Assembly (NCBI RefSeq): GCF_007991735.1 | Contig: NZ_BJYX01000010.1 | Coordinates: 1 to 64,000 of the forward strand | Length of the DNA stretch: 64,000 nt | Source: Terrabacter aerolatus | GTDB lineage: Bacteria > Actinomycetota > Actinomycetes > Actinomycetales > Dermatophilaceae | Direction of reading: 5' to 3' | Part shown: piece by piece, positions 17,704-26,750 of the stretch | How positions within the stretch are numbered: the stretch's first letter is position 1 | Layout: each line of letters begins with the position of its first letter | Position numbers and translations under genes: made by a program | The notes under the pieces: generated by a model | Database searches by the model: none | Seen by the model: the letters and a program-made list of their open reading frames with translations, nothing else | Told to the model about the DNA's origin: nothing

Positions 17704-20700
17704 GTGCGCCTCCTCGAACGTCGGTTGCCGAAGGGCAGCGCCATGAACACGACGAAGGCGAGCAGCACCGCCTGGCCGAGGCGCCACCACGGCTGCGCGG
17801 CCGCGAGATCCACCTCGAGCGTGCCGGAGGTGCCGGGCACGGCATACGTCGGCTGTGCGGCGCCTGCGACGGGCTGCAGCTCGGCGCCGTCGAAGGTCAC
17901 GCGAGCCTGTCGGGACCACTCCCGCGGCTCGGCGAGCACGAGGAGACGTGGCGCCGCACCGGCGGGAAGGACCGTGTCGACGGCAGCGTGCGGGCCGACC
18001 GTCGGGACCGTTGCGACCAGTCTCCCGTCGGCGTCGACGAGTCGTGCGCGCGACGGAGCAGCAGCAGCCTCGGCGCCGTCGGCGCCCGGGAGCGGCTGGA
18101 CCTTCCACAGGATGCCGCGCGCACTCGAGCCGAGCCGGCTCAGACCCTCCGACGCGTCGAGCCGTCGAGCGAGGGGCGAGTCGGCCGCGCCGGCCACCTG
18201 GACGAACCCGATGCCGAGGCGGGCCAGGGCCTTGGAGTCGAGCGAGTCCGCACCCCGGCCACCGACGATGTTGGCGACGGCGTCGACGAGCGGCGCGTCG
18301 TCGGCGTCGGCCGGTCGGTCGAGGTCACGGAGCAGCTCCCCCGGCTCCTGGCCGGCGAGGACGAAGTCGACGACGTCGTCGGAGGGGCGCAGCAGCAGCA
18401 GCCGGTTGCCGAGAGAACCGCTGCCCTGCTCGATGGCGACCGCCGGCAGCGTCGCCTGCCCGACCGAGAGGGTGCGGCCGATGCCCTGGACGCCCCAGAC
18501 TGCGGCACCTGCGAGCACCGGGAGGACAGCGACGGCTGCGACGACGACGGCGACGACGAAGCCCCAGCGTCGCCCCGGACGGACCACGGACTCGAGCACG
18601 ACACGGCTGCCTGCCAGGACGCCGACGAGCAGGCCGGCCCACCACAGCTGGACACCCAGACCGGCCCAGAGGTGGGCCGGCGCCGACTGACCCACACCGG
18701 TCTCGGCCGAGCCGAGGACGACGCGCTCCGAGGCGAGCGCACCGGCGAGCCCGACCACGGCGAGCAGTCCGCCGGCGAGCATCCCGACGGACTCGGCACG
18801 GCTGCGGCCGCGCACGCCGAGTCCGACGATCCCGAGCAGCACGAGGGGCGCTCCGAGCCACGCCACCCAGGTGGTGGCCGCGGTCTCGCCCAGGACGTGG
18901 CCCAGGACACCCCACGGGCTTCCGTCGACGGAGGTGGCGACGAGGCCCGGGCCGGACAGGAGCAGGCGGGGGTCGTCGACGAAACGGACGATCCACGGCC
19001 CCAGCAGGGCCCCGGGCACGACGAGCAGCACGAGCGCCCGGGCGCGGCGCATCCCGGGACCGAGCACGAGGAGCACCAGGGCTGCGACCGCGGCCAGGGC
19101 GAGCAGTGGTGGCGCGAAGGCGCCGAGCACCGCGGTGGCGAGCGCCGTCGCGAAGGTGGCGGTGAAGGTGCCGTCACGACGCGCGGCGAGACAGAACCCG
19201 GCGAGCACGAAGGGCAGCAGGACGTGCACGACCGCCACGGTCACCCGCCCCTCGCCGAGACCCGAGACGGCGACTCCTGCCGTGCCCCAGGTCAGCGCGG
19301 CCAGTGCCCGGGCAGGACGCGACGAGGTGACGACGCGCGCCGCGAGGTAGCTCGACCAGGCGGCGAGTACCGGCGTGAGGAAGAGCAGCCAGGCGATGGT
19401 GACTCCGGCGCTCGACCGGCTCTCGGCGACTCCCGGGACCTGCTCGGCCAGCCAGGTCAGGGCCGAGAGGACGGCGAGGTGCGGGCCGGACTGGGCACCC
19501 GTGCCGAGGCCGGCCCCGTGCCAGGCGTCGCGGAAGGCGTGCCACAGGCCCGCCGAGTCGGTGGCCACGGGACGCAGCTCACCACCGGCGACGCCGGCGT
19601 TCGTCGGGGAGAGCGCGCCGGCACGGATCGTGTCGCGCCACGCGGCGACGCTGGCGACGAGGACGGCGGCCACGGCGAGGAAGCCGGGGTGGGTGACGAC
19701 GCGGCGGGGCAGCGAGGCCGGCAGGTTGTCGAGCGACTCGGACTCGTCGGCGACGGGACCGGTCTCGGTCGTCGCCGCGGCCTCGCGGCGGGCGCGAGCA
19801 CGCTCCGGCGTGATGGCGTCCTGGATGTGGTCGATGGTCGTGCGGGCCGCCACGGACGGGGCGACGAAGAGTGTGCCGAGGTGGTCGCGACGAAGTCGCT
19901 TGGTCCGCCGGCCGCGCCACCGCGCCCCGAGGGTCGCGAACGGGTGCAGCAGGGCCGAGACGTCGGTCAGCTCACGCCAGGCCTGCCTCGGGCGCTTGGC
20001 CACGAGCAGGGTCAGGGACGCGACGAGCGCCGAGAGCGCCATCCAGATCGCGAGGAAGGGGGCGGCGAAGGGCGAGCACCGGGCGAGGGTCACCTGGCGG
20101 GCGGCCCGTCGGCCCCGTCGCTCGAGCTCGCGCGGCGACGCGACGCCCGGACGTCGCCCTTCGAGGCTGGCCGACGCGTCGCGCACGACGGCTGCGGGCA
20201 CGACGATGACCCGGTGCCCGGCCAGCTGGGCGCGCCAGCCGAAGTCGAGGTCGGCGCCGTGGTCGACGAAGGCGGAGTCGAAGCCGCCGATGTCATCGAG
20301 GACGGAGCGCCGCACGAGCATGCCACTCGTGCTCACCGCGAGGACGTCCGCGCGGTGGTCGTACTGGCCCTGGTCGGCCTCGCCGCGCACGGGCGAGCCG
20401 AGCCGGCGTCCGGTGCGCGTGATCTGGATCCCCATCTCGACGAGCCGCCGCGGGTCGTCCCAGCTGACGAGCTTGGGCCCGGCGACTCCGACGGACTTCG
20501 AGCGCAGGCCCGCCTGGAGCAGCTGCGCCAGCGCGTTGCCCCGCGGGACCGAGTCGTCGTGGATCACCCAGACCCAGCTCGCCGTCGGGTCCTTCGCCTC
20601 GGGCAGCGTCGCGATGCCGCGCTCGACGGCGCGGCCGAGGGGCACGCGCGCGTCGAGGCGCACGACCTCGACGGACGCGATCGCTCGCCGCACACCGGAG

Positions 20701-20969
20701 TGCGCGTGGGCGATGGCGTTCGAGGTGTCGGTGCTCGCGACGTCGACGATGACGAGCCGTGCCGGCGGCAGCGTCTGGGCGGCCACGCCGTCGAGACACT
20801 GCGCCAGCCACGTGGCTCCGTTGTGCACGACGACGATCGCCTCGACGGCCACGTCCGGTCGCTGCCCGGTGGAGGGAGGGGCAGACAACGACGCGGACGA
20901 CGCGCCCCGCGCGGCGGCGGGGGCACCTGGGTCTTCAGCGAGCTCATCGGGCACAGCGGCTACCTTCAC
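17700..20969 (-). CDS. Large membrane GT2 glycosyltransferase
   Basis: 1089 aa from GTG at 20969. Residues about 40-270 form a GT-A family 2 domain: VEAIVVVHNGATWLAQCLDG, VWVIHDDSVPRG (Asp-rich metal site) and FVDHGADLDFGWRAQLAG. A basic linker, then about 12-14 hydrophobic segments between residues 430 and 840, and a soluble extracytoplasmic C-terminal domain. This layout is known for actinobacterial cell-wall glycan GTs encoded beside whiB2 and fbiA. Overlaps DUF5719 by 4 bp. The donor and acceptor cannot be read from sequence. Confidence 0.9.
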   Translation of the reverse strand: MKVAAVPDELAEDPGAPAAARGASSASLSAPPSTGQRPDVAVEAIVVVHNGATWLAQCLDGVAAQTLPPARLVIVDVASTDTSNAIAHAHSGVRRAIASVEVVRLDARVPLGRAVERGIATLPEAKDPTASWVWVIHDDSVPRGNALAQLLQAGLRSKSVGVAGPKLVSWDDPRRLVEMGIQITRTGRRLGSPVRGEADQGQYDHRADVLAVSTSGMLVRRSVLDDIGGFDSAFVDHGADLDFGWRAQLAGHRVIVVPAAVVRDASASLEGRRPGVASPRELERRGRRAARQVTLARCSPFAAPFLAIWMALSALVASLTLLVAKRPRQAWRELTDVSALLHPFATLGARWRGRRTKRLRRDHLGTLFVAPSVAARTTIDHIQDAITPERARARREAAATTETGPVADESESLDNLPASLPRRVVTHPGFLAVAAVLVASVAAWRDTIRAGALSPTNAGVAGGELRPVATDSAGLWHAFRDAWHGAGLGTGAQSGPHLAVLSALTWLAEQVPGVAESRSSAGVTIAWLLFLTPVLAAWSSYLAARVVTSSRPARALAALTWGTAGVAVSGLGEGRVTVAVVHVLLPFVLAGFCLAARRDGTFTATFATALATAVLGAFAPPLLALAAVAALVLLVLGPGMRRARALVLLVVPGALLGPWIVRFVDDPRLLLSGPGLVATSVDGSPWGVLGHVLGETAATTWVAWLGAPLVLLGIVGLGVRGRSRAESVGMLAGGLLAVVGLAGALASERVVLGSAETGVGQSAPAHLWAGLGVQLWWAGLLVGVLAGSRVVLESVVRPGRRWGFVVAVVVAAVAVLPVLAGAAVWGVQGIGRTLSVGQATLPAVAIEQGSGSLGNRLLLLRPSDDVVDFVLAGQEPGELLRDLDRPADADDAPLVDAVANIVGGRGADSLDSKALARLGIGFVQVAGAADSPLARRLDASEGLSRLGSSARGILWKVQPLPGADGAEAAAAPSRARLVDADGRLVATVPTVGPHAAVDTVLPAGAAPRLLVLAEPREWSRQARVTFDGAELQPVAGAAQPTYAVPGTSGTLEVDLAAAQPWWRLGQAVLLAFVVFMALPFGNRRSRRRT

Positions 20970-21006
20970 CCGGACACCTGCAGGGCACCGGGTCCGAACC
21001 TCACGA

Positions 21007-21273
21007 TCAGACCGCGCGCTTCTTCAGCTTGCGGCGCTCTCGCTCGGACAGGCCGCCCCAGATGCCGAACCTCTCGTCATTGGACAGGGCGTACTCGAGG
21101 CACTCGGAACGCACCTCGCAACCCACGCAGACCTTCTTGGCCTCGCGCGTGGAGCCGCCCTTCTCCGGGAAGAACGCCTCCGGGTCGGTCTGGGCGCAGA
21201 GCGAGCGCTCCTGCCAGGAGAGCTCGCCCTCCTGCTCACCCGTGTCCGACCAAACCACCATCAAATCGTGCAT
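21007..21273 (-). CDS. whiB2: WhiB2/WhmD iron-sulfur regulator
   Basis: 88-aa WhiB protein. Four Fe-S Cys are visible: C26, C49, C52 and C58 (SLCAQTDPEAFFPEKGGS, VCVGCEVRSEC), followed by the GIWGGLSERERRKLKK turn and basic tail. GAGGAGGGG just before the ATG at 21273 selects this start over longer in-frame options. WhiB2-type proteins act with WhiA to switch on division/sporulation genes. Upstream DNA is unusually AT-rich for this window and carries two TGCACTGT direct repeats (21295 and 21308) in the leader. Confidence 0.95.
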   Translation of the reverse strand: MHDLMVVWSDTGEQEGELSWQERSLCAQTDPEAFFPEKGGSTREAKKVCVGCEVRSECLEYALSNDERFGIWGGLSERERRKLKKRAV

Positions 21274-21518
21274 GACCCCTCCTCGACCCTGACGTGCACT
21301 GTGTGGATGCACTGTCGCACCGAGCGAGTTCGTTCTCAGGAGGTTCTGGACAAATAGGTCCATTGGTTCCAGAAGTACGTCCCCGACCGACTACAACAAT
21401 GAAATTACATGCGTGTCATACGCCCCGCGTCAAGCCCGTCGGTGATATTCGCAGGTTCGAGGTGCCCGGGCCCACCCCGCGCGCACGATCGCGGACAGGC
21501 TGCTGAGAGGATCGGCGC
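21274..21518. promoter_or_regulatory. whiB2/fbiA divergent intergenic region
   Basis: 245 bp, AT-richer than its surroundings (around 21340-21450). On the whiB2 side the direct repeat TGCACTGT occurs at 21295-21302 and 21308-21315 (13-bp period), a possible regulator site. A weak -10-like TGTAAT is present on the minus strand near 21410. No ORF with support. Confidence 0.45.
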
Positions 21519-22514
21519 ATGCGCATCACCGCCCTGGCCGGAGGAGTCGGCGGCGCCCGGTTCCTCCGAGGCCTGCTCCACCACGCCCGACACACCTACC
21601 CCGTGACCCCGGATTCCGATCCCCTGCAGCTGACGGTCATCGGCAACACCGGCGACGACATCACGCTGTTCGGGCTCCGGGTGTGCCCCGACATCGACAC
21701 CCTCCTCTACACGCTGGGCGGGGGCATCCACGAGGGCCAGGGGTGGGGCCGTGCCGACGAGTCTCACCACCTCGCCGCCGAGCTGGCCGCCCTCGGCGCC
21801 GAGCCGCAGTGGTTCACGCTGGGCGACAAGGACTTCGGCACCCACGTCTACCGCTCGCAGCTGCTCGGACAGGGTATGCCGCTGAGCGCGGTCGTCGACC
21901 GGCTCTCGTCCCGCTGGGGCCTCGGCGACCTCGGGGTCCGCCTCCTGCCGATGACCGACACCCCGGTCGAGACCCATGTCGTCGTCGAGCAGGACGGCGA
22001 GCAGCGCGCCATCCACTTCCAGGAGTGGTGGGTCCGGCACCGGGCCGAGCTGCCCGCCGAACGGTTCGTCGTGGCGGGCCTCGACCGGGCGACTCCCGCC
22101 CCGGGCGTCCTGGAGGCGATCCGCGAGGCCGACGTCGTCATCCTCCCCCCGAGCAACCCGGTCGTCTCGATCGGCATCATCCTCGGCGTCCCCGGGGTGC
22201 GTGACGCCCTGCGGGGCACCCGCGCCCCGGTCATCGGCGTCTCGCCGCTCGTCGGTGGTCGGCCCGTTCGGGGGCACGCCGACGTGTGCCTGCGCACGAT
22301 CGGGGTCGAGGAGACGAGCGCCGGTGTCGCGGGTCTGTACGCCGACTTCCTCGACGGCTGGCTCGTCGACGAGGAGGACCCGATGCCGGGCGGCCGCGGC
22401 CTCGAGGTCCTGCGTCGGCCCCTGCTCATGAGCTCGGTGGACGCCGCCGCCGAGATGGCCGGTGCGGCCCTCGACCTCGGCCTGCGACTGCGGGCCGACC
22501 GGGCCACGGCGTGA
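21519..22514 (+). CDS. fbiA: F420 biosynthesis transferase FbiA
   Basis: 331-aa CofD/FbiA-type enzyme that transfers a phospho-C3 acid moiety from its GDP/GMP-linked donor (LPPG or EPPG) to Fo, giving (dehydro-)F420-0. Hallmarks are the N-terminal MRITALAGGVGGARFLRGL and VIGNTGDDITLFGLRVCPDID, both substrate-binding segments, plus VILPPSNPVVSIGIIL. GAGAGGA precedes the ATG. The stop overlaps the fbiB GTG (GTGA), so the two are coupled. Confidence 0.96.
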   Translation: MRITALAGGVGGARFLRGLLHHARHTYPVTPDSDPLQLTVIGNTGDDITLFGLRVCPDIDTLLYTLGGGIHEGQGWGRADESHHLAAELAALGAEPQWFTLGDKDFGTHVYRSQLLGQGMPLSAVVDRLSSRWGLGDLGVRLLPMTDTPVETHVVVEQDGEQRAIHFQEWWVRHRAELPAERFVVAGLDRATPAPGVLEAIREADVVILPPSNPVVSIGIILGVPGVRDALRGTRAPVIGVSPLVGGRPVRGHADVCLRTIGVEETSAGVAGLYADFLDGWLVDEEDPMPGGRGLEVLRRPLLMSSVDAAAEMAGAALDLGLRLRADRATA

Positions 22515-23569
22515 CGGCACCGGTCACGGTCACCCCGCTCACCGGCATACCGGAGGTGCACGAGGGCGACGACCTCGCCGACGTCGTGCAGGTCGGGCTC
22601 GACCAAGCCGGGCTGCACCTCGTCGACGGTGACGTCGTCGTCATCTCGAGCAAGGTCGCGAGCAAGGCGCTCGGCCTCGTGACCCACGACCCCGACAAGG
22701 ACCGGGTCGTGCGCGGCGAGAGCGAGTACGTCGTCGCAGAGCGCGCCGTCGGCGACCGGGTCACCCGCGTCGTGCGCGCCAAGGCCGGGCCGATCATGGC
22801 CGCGGCCGGGGTCGACGGCTCCAACACGGGCGACCGCGGCGGCTGGCTGCTCCTCCCCCACGACCCCGACGGCGTCTGCGAGCAGGTGCACGACGCCCTC
22901 GTGGCCCGACACGGGGTCCGGGTCGGCGTCGTCCTGAGCGACACGGCCGGGCGCGCCTGGCGCGTCGGGCAGGTCGACTTCGCTCTCGGGGCCCACGGGC
23001 TCCGGGTCCTCGACGACCTGCGCGGCGGCACCGACGCCGACGGCAAGCCGCTCGAGGTGACGGCCCGCGCCGTCGCCGACGAGATCGCGGCTGCCGCGGA
23101 CCTCGTCAAGGGCAAGGTGGCCGCGGTGCCCGTGGCGGTGGTGCGTGGCCTCCCCGGCGTCCTCGTGGACGAGCCGCTCGAGGCACACCCCCGCGGGCGC
23201 GACCTCGTGCGCACGGGTCCCGGTGACTGGTTCGGCTACGGCCGCGTCGAGGCCGTGCGTGCCTCGCTCGGCATCGAGCCCGGCAGCCCGGAGGCGGCAG
23301 CGGTCGGGGTCGCACCGGCGGCCGAGGACACCCGTCTCGACGCGGTGTCGCGTGCGGTGCGCGTGGCCCTGCACGGGATCGAGTCCGGCACGGCCGACGT
23401 CGGGAGGCTCTCGGTCACCCTCGGCGCCGACGGACCCTACGAGCTGGGACGGCTCGTGAGCCGACTGACCACGGCGCTGTGGTGCGAGTGGCTCGTCGGC
23501 GAGGCCGGACCGCCGTCGGCCGACGGCCTCTCCACGGTCGTGCGGATCTCCGGCGCCCACCCGGCCTGA
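22511..23569 (+). CDS. fbiB: F420-0:gamma-glutamyl ligase, FbiB/CofE type
   Basis: 352 aa. Residues 1-250 are a complete CofE domain: VVVISSKVASKALG, DTAGRAWRVGQVDFALGAHGL and the ARAVADEIAAAADLVKGK segment bind GTP, metal and F420-0. It adds gamma-linked glutamates to F420. Mycobacterial FbiB is about 448 aa with a C-terminal FMN nitroreductase domain that reduces dehydro-F420-0; here only about 100 residues follow and they do not look like that fold. Overlaps fbiA by 4 bp and ends 27 bp from a convergent oxidoreductase. Confidence 0.93.
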   Translation: MTAPVTVTPLTGIPEVHEGDDLADVVQVGLDQAGLHLVDGDVVVISSKVASKALGLVTHDPDKDRVVRGESEYVVAERAVGDRVTRVVRAKAGPIMAAAGVDGSNTGDRGGWLLLPHDPDGVCEQVHDALVARHGVRVGVVLSDTAGRAWRVGQVDFALGAHGLRVLDDLRGGTDADGKPLEVTARAVADEIAAAADLVKGKVAAVPVAVVRGLPGVLVDEPLEAHPRGRDLVRTGPGDWFGYGRVEAVRASLGIEPGSPEAAAVGVAPAAEDTRLDAVSRAVRVALHGIESGTADVGRLSVTLGADGPYELGRLVSRLTTALWCEWLVGEAGPPSADGLSTVVRISGAHPA

Positions 23570-23596
23570 CGGCAGCCTCCCGCCGCCGGCGACGCG

Positions 23597-24568
23597 TCAG
23601 CCGACGGTGAAGACGACCTTGCCGAAGACGTCGCCGTCGACCATGCGGGCGAAGCCGTCGCGGGCGTCGGTCAGCGGCATCACCGAGTCGACCACCGGCT
23701 CGATCCGGCGCTGCTCGACGAGACGCGCGAGCTGGGCCAGCTCCTCGCGGGTGCCCATCGTCGATCCGACGACGCGCAGCTGCTTGAAGAAGATCTTGGT
23801 CAGCTCCGCCTTGGCCGGCGCGTCACCCGAGGTCGCGCCCGAGATGACGATGGTGCCGCCGGGCCGCAGCGAGTTGACCGAGTGGGACCACGTGGCCGCG
23901 CCGACGGTCTCCATGACGGCGTCGACCCGGTCGGGGAGCCGCTCCCCCGATGCGAAGACGCGGTCGGCGCCGATCTCGAGCGCGCGTTGCCCGCGGGCCT
24001 CGTCACGGGACGTCGCCCACATCCGGTAGCCGGCGGCCGAGCCCAGCTGGATGAGGGCCGTCGCGACGCCGCCCCCGGCGCCCTGGACGAGCACGGTGCC
24101 CCCGGGCTGCACGCCGGAGTTGGTGAAGAGCATGCGGTAGGCCGTGAGCCACGCCGTGGAGAGGCAGGTCGCGGTCTCCCACGACATGGACTCGGGCTTG
24201 GGCACGACGTTCCCGGCGGGCACGAGCACCTTCTCCGCGAGGGTGCCGTCGTGCAGCTCGGACAGGAGCGTGCGGCGCGGGTCGAGGGTCTCGTCTCCCC
24301 GCCAGCCGTCGGAGGGGACGACCGCGTGGACGATGACCTCGTTGCCGTCGGCGTCGACCCCGGCCCCGTCGCAGCCGAGCACCATCGGCAGACGGTCCGC
24401 GGCGAGCCCCACCCCGCGCAGCGACCAGACGTCGTGGTGGTTGAGCGCGGCGGCCCGCAGGTCGACCACGGTCCAGCCCGGACGGGCCTCCGGATCGGGG
24501 CGCTCGCCCACCACGAGGCCCGAGAGCGGGTCGGAGGAGGACTGACTGACGGCGTAGGCAGCGAGCAT
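23597..24568 (-). CDS. Zinc-type alcohol dehydrogenase/quinone oxidoreductase
   Basis: 323-aa MDR-superfamily protein. GroES-like N-domain with NHHDVWSLRGVG and LGCDGAGV, then a Rossmann domain with VLVQGAGGGVATALIQLGSAAGYRMWATSRDE. The catalytic zinc Cys/His of true ADHs are mostly missing, so quinone or enone reduction with NADPH is more likely. The ATG at 24568 is chosen from the family start (MLAAYAVSQ). Convergent with fbiB, divergent from bioY. Substrate unknown. Confidence 0.85.
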   Translation of the reverse strand: MLAAYAVSQSSSDPLSGLVVGERPDPEARPGWTVVDLRAAALNHHDVWSLRGVGLAADRLPMVLGCDGAGVDADGNEVIVHAVVPSDGWRGDETLDPRRTLLSELHDGTLAEKVLVPAGNVVPKPESMSWETATCLSTAWLTAYRMLFTNSGVQPGGTVLVQGAGGGVATALIQLGSAAGYRMWATSRDEARGQRALEIGADRVFASGERLPDRVDAVMETVGAATWSHSVNSLRPGGTIVISGATSGDAPAKAELTKIFFKQLRVVGSTMGTREELAQLARLVEQRRIEPVVDSVMPLTDARDGFARMVDGDVFGKVVFTVG

Positions 24569-24607
24569 CCCAGCACCATAGTGACCGGGGTGCCTCTCGC
24601 GCCCCGG

Positions 24608-24613
24608 TAGGGT
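24608..24613 (+). promoter_or_regulatory. -10 box of bioY, leaderless
   Basis: TAGGGT, 7 nt, then GTG at 24621, with no ribosome binding site. Points to a leaderless bioYMN transcript and argues for the long bioY start. Confidence 0.55.
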
Positions 24614-24620
24614 CCTGCGC

Positions 24621-25355
24621 GTGACCGACAACACCCCCGTGCGCAGCGCGCCCCGTCAGGCGCCGTCAGTCCCGCACGCCGGCCCCACCGACACCTTCGA
24701 CACCACCGAGGCCGCCGACATCACCGGGGCCGGCTCGCCACACGACCACCCGGGTCGCGGGCGCGGCGCGGGGCGCGCGGGCCGAGGTGTCGACGCGCAG
24801 TCCGTGGCGCTCGTCGCCGTCTTCACGGCGCTGCTCGTGGCCGCGGCCGTCGTGCCCGGCATCCCCGTGGGTGGCCTGGGCGTGCCGATCACCTTGCAGA
24901 CGCTGGCCGTCATGCTCACCGGGCTCGTGCTCGGTCCGGTCCGCGGCGGTCTCGCCGTCCTGCTCTACCTCCTGCTCGGCTTCGTCGGCCTGCCCGTCTT
25001 CAGCCGGGGACAGTCCGGCCCGCAGGTCCTGAGCGGACCGACGGCCGGCTACCTCGTGTCGTTCCTCGTGGCGGCCGTCGTGGTCGGGCTCGCTGCGCAG
25101 GTGGTGGTGCGCCGCAGCCGCCGTTCCCTCTGGGTGGCCCTGCTGCTGGCTGCCTCCTTCGTCACCACCGTGGCCGTCGTCCACGTGCTCGGAGTCGTGG
25201 GTCTCATGGTCAACCTCAAGCTGCCGTTGTCGGCCGCGGTCAGCGCCGACCTGCCCTTCCTGCCCGGCGACCTGGCCAAGGACGTCGTCGCCGTGGTCGC
25301 GGCCGTCGCCGTGCACCGGGCCTTCACCGACGTGCTCGTCCGCAGGCGCGCGTGA
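24621..25355 (+). CDS. bioY: Biotin transporter S component BioY
   Basis: 244-aa membrane protein that binds biotin in an ECF importer. The BioY core begins near residue 55 (VALVAVFTALLVAAAVVPG) and contains VPITLQTLAVMLTGLVLGPVRGGLAVLLYLLLGFVGLP, here quoted in part, the typical family signature, with six hydrophobic helices. The first 50 residues are a polar, His/Asp-rich extension not usual in BioY, but the leaderless -10 at 24608 supports this start. bioM follows after 22 bp and bioN overlaps bioM. Confidence 0.95.
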   Translation: MTDNTPVRSAPRQAPSVPHAGPTDTFDTTEAADITGAGSPHDHPGRGRGAGRAGRGVDAQSVALVAVFTALLVAAAVVPGIPVGGLGVPITLQTLAVMLTGLVLGPVRGGLAVLLYLLLGFVGLPVFSRGQSGPQVLSGPTAGYLVSFLVAAVVVGLAAQVVVRRSRRSLWVALLLAASFVTTVAVVHVLGVVGLMVNLKLPLSAAVSADLPFLPGDLAKDVVAVVAAVAVHRAFTDVLVRRRA

Positions 25356-25377
25356 CCCGGTCCGCGACGACGTCTCC

Positions 25378-26088
25378 GTGACCGAGGTCCGCCTAGACCG
25401 GGCCGTGGTCACGGTGCCCGACGACGGCTCACCCGAACGGCGGCCGCGCACGATCCTCGGGCCCGTCGACCTCGTCCTGGACGAGCGCCGGGTCAGCGTC
25501 GTCGGCGCCAACGGCTCGGGCAAGTCGACCCTGCTGCGCCTGCTCAACGGTCTCGTCGCACCCACGTCGGGCTCGGTCACGGTGGACGGTCTCGACACCG
25601 TGCGTGACGGCGGCCGAGTGCGCCGGCGGGTGGCCTTCGCCTTCACCGACCCGATCTCGCAGCTCGTCATGCCGACGGGGCGCGAGGACGTCGAGCTCTC
25701 GCTCCGCCGGAAGCACCGGTCACGGGCCGAGCGCCGTTCCGCGGCCGACGCGGTCCTGAACCGGTTCGGGCTCTCCCACCTGGCCGACCAGAGCGTCTAC
25801 GACCTGTCCGGGGGCGAGCGCCAGCTCATGGCCGTCGCGGTCGTCCTCGCGACCGATCCCGGCCTGCTCGTCCTCGACGAGCCGACGACGCTCCTCGACC
25901 GTCGCAACATCCTGCGGCTGCGAGCCCTGCTCGACGGGCTGCCGCAGAGCGTCGTCGTCGCGACCCACGATCTGGACCTCGCCGCCGACGCCGACCGGAC
26001 CCTCGTCGTCGACGGCGGTCGCATCGTCTTCGACGGCGAACCGCGAGCGGCCGTCGAGCACTACGTGCGGCTGGTCGACGGGTCGTGA
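25378..26088 (+). CDS. bioM: Biotin ECF transporter ATPase BioM
   Basis: 236-aa ABC ATPase. Walker A VGANGSGKSTLL, signature YDLSGGERQLMAVA, Walker B LLVLDEPTTLLD and the switch His in VVATHDLDLA are all present. Energises BioY/BioN. GTG start; the stop overlaps the bioN GTG start. Confidence 0.96.
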   Translation: MTEVRLDRAVVTVPDDGSPERRPRTILGPVDLVLDERRVSVVGANGSGKSTLLRLLNGLVAPTSGSVTVDGLDTVRDGGRVRRRVAFAFTDPISQLVMPTGREDVELSLRRKHRSRAERRSAADAVLNRFGLSHLADQSVYDLSGGERQLMAVAVVLATDPGLLVLDEPTTLLDRRNILRLRALLDGLPQSVVVATHDLDLAADADRTLVVDGGRIVFDGEPRAAVEHYVRLVDGS

Positions 26089-26747
26089 GGGGTCAGGGCC
26101 TGTTTGCCGCCCCCGTGCCGGGCACCTCGCTCGTGCACCGGACGCCGTTGTGGCTCAAGCTCGTCGGCGTGCTCTGCGTGGGCATCCTGCCGTGGGTGAC
26201 GTCGGCGGGGTGGCCGCTCGCAGTCGTCACGATCGCCCTCGTCGGGGTCGTCCTCGTCGCCCGGCTACCGGCACGCAGGCTGGCGCGCTCGATGCGCGGC
26301 CTCCTGCCCGTCCTGGTGGTGCTGCTGGCCTTCCAGTGGTGGGCGCACGACCTGGCGTATGCCGTCCGCGTCGTCCTCGGCATCGTCAACGCCTTCGTCG
26401 CCGCCGGGATCCTCACCGCCACGACGCCCGTCTCCGACCTGCTCGACGGGGTGGTCCGGGCCGCGCGGCCCCTCGGGCGAGTCATCGACCCCGAGGTCGT
26501 CGCCCTCACCCTCGGCATCGTCGTGCGGTCGGTGCCCTGGGTGGCCGGGTCCTTCGCGAGCGTGCGCGAGTCGGCCCGGGCCCGCGGCCTCGACCGTGAC
26601 CCGCGAGCCGTCGTCGTGCCGTCGGTCGTCCACGTCGTGTCGTTCGCCCGGGCCACGGGCGAGGCTCTGGCTGCCCGCGGCCTGACCGACCCTGCCGGCG
26701 ACGACGAGGCTCCCGGCCGGCACACCGCGCCGACCGGGAGCCCCTGA
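26085..26747 (+). CDS. bioN: Biotin ECF transporter T component BioN
   Basis: 220-aa EcfT-type membrane coupling protein. About five hydrophobic helices, then the two cytoplasmic coupling motifs with Ala-Arg-Gly cores: [20 protein letters not shown] and [10 protein letters not shown]. Overlaps bioM by 4 bp. Ends 3 bp before the stop of the convergent malic enzyme gene, leaving no room for a terminator. Confidence 0.94.
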   Translation: MRGQGLFAAPVPGTSLVHRTPLWLKLVGVLCVGILPWVTSAGWPLAVVTIALVGVVLVARLPARRLARSMRGLLPVLVVLLAFQWWAHDLAYAVRVVLGIVNAFVAAGILTATTPVSDLLDGVVRAARPLGRVIDPEVVALTLGIVVRSVPWVAGSFASVRESARARGLDRDPRAVVVPSVVHVVSFARATGEALAARGLTDPAGDDEAPGRHTAPTGSP

Positions 26748-26750
26748 GCT

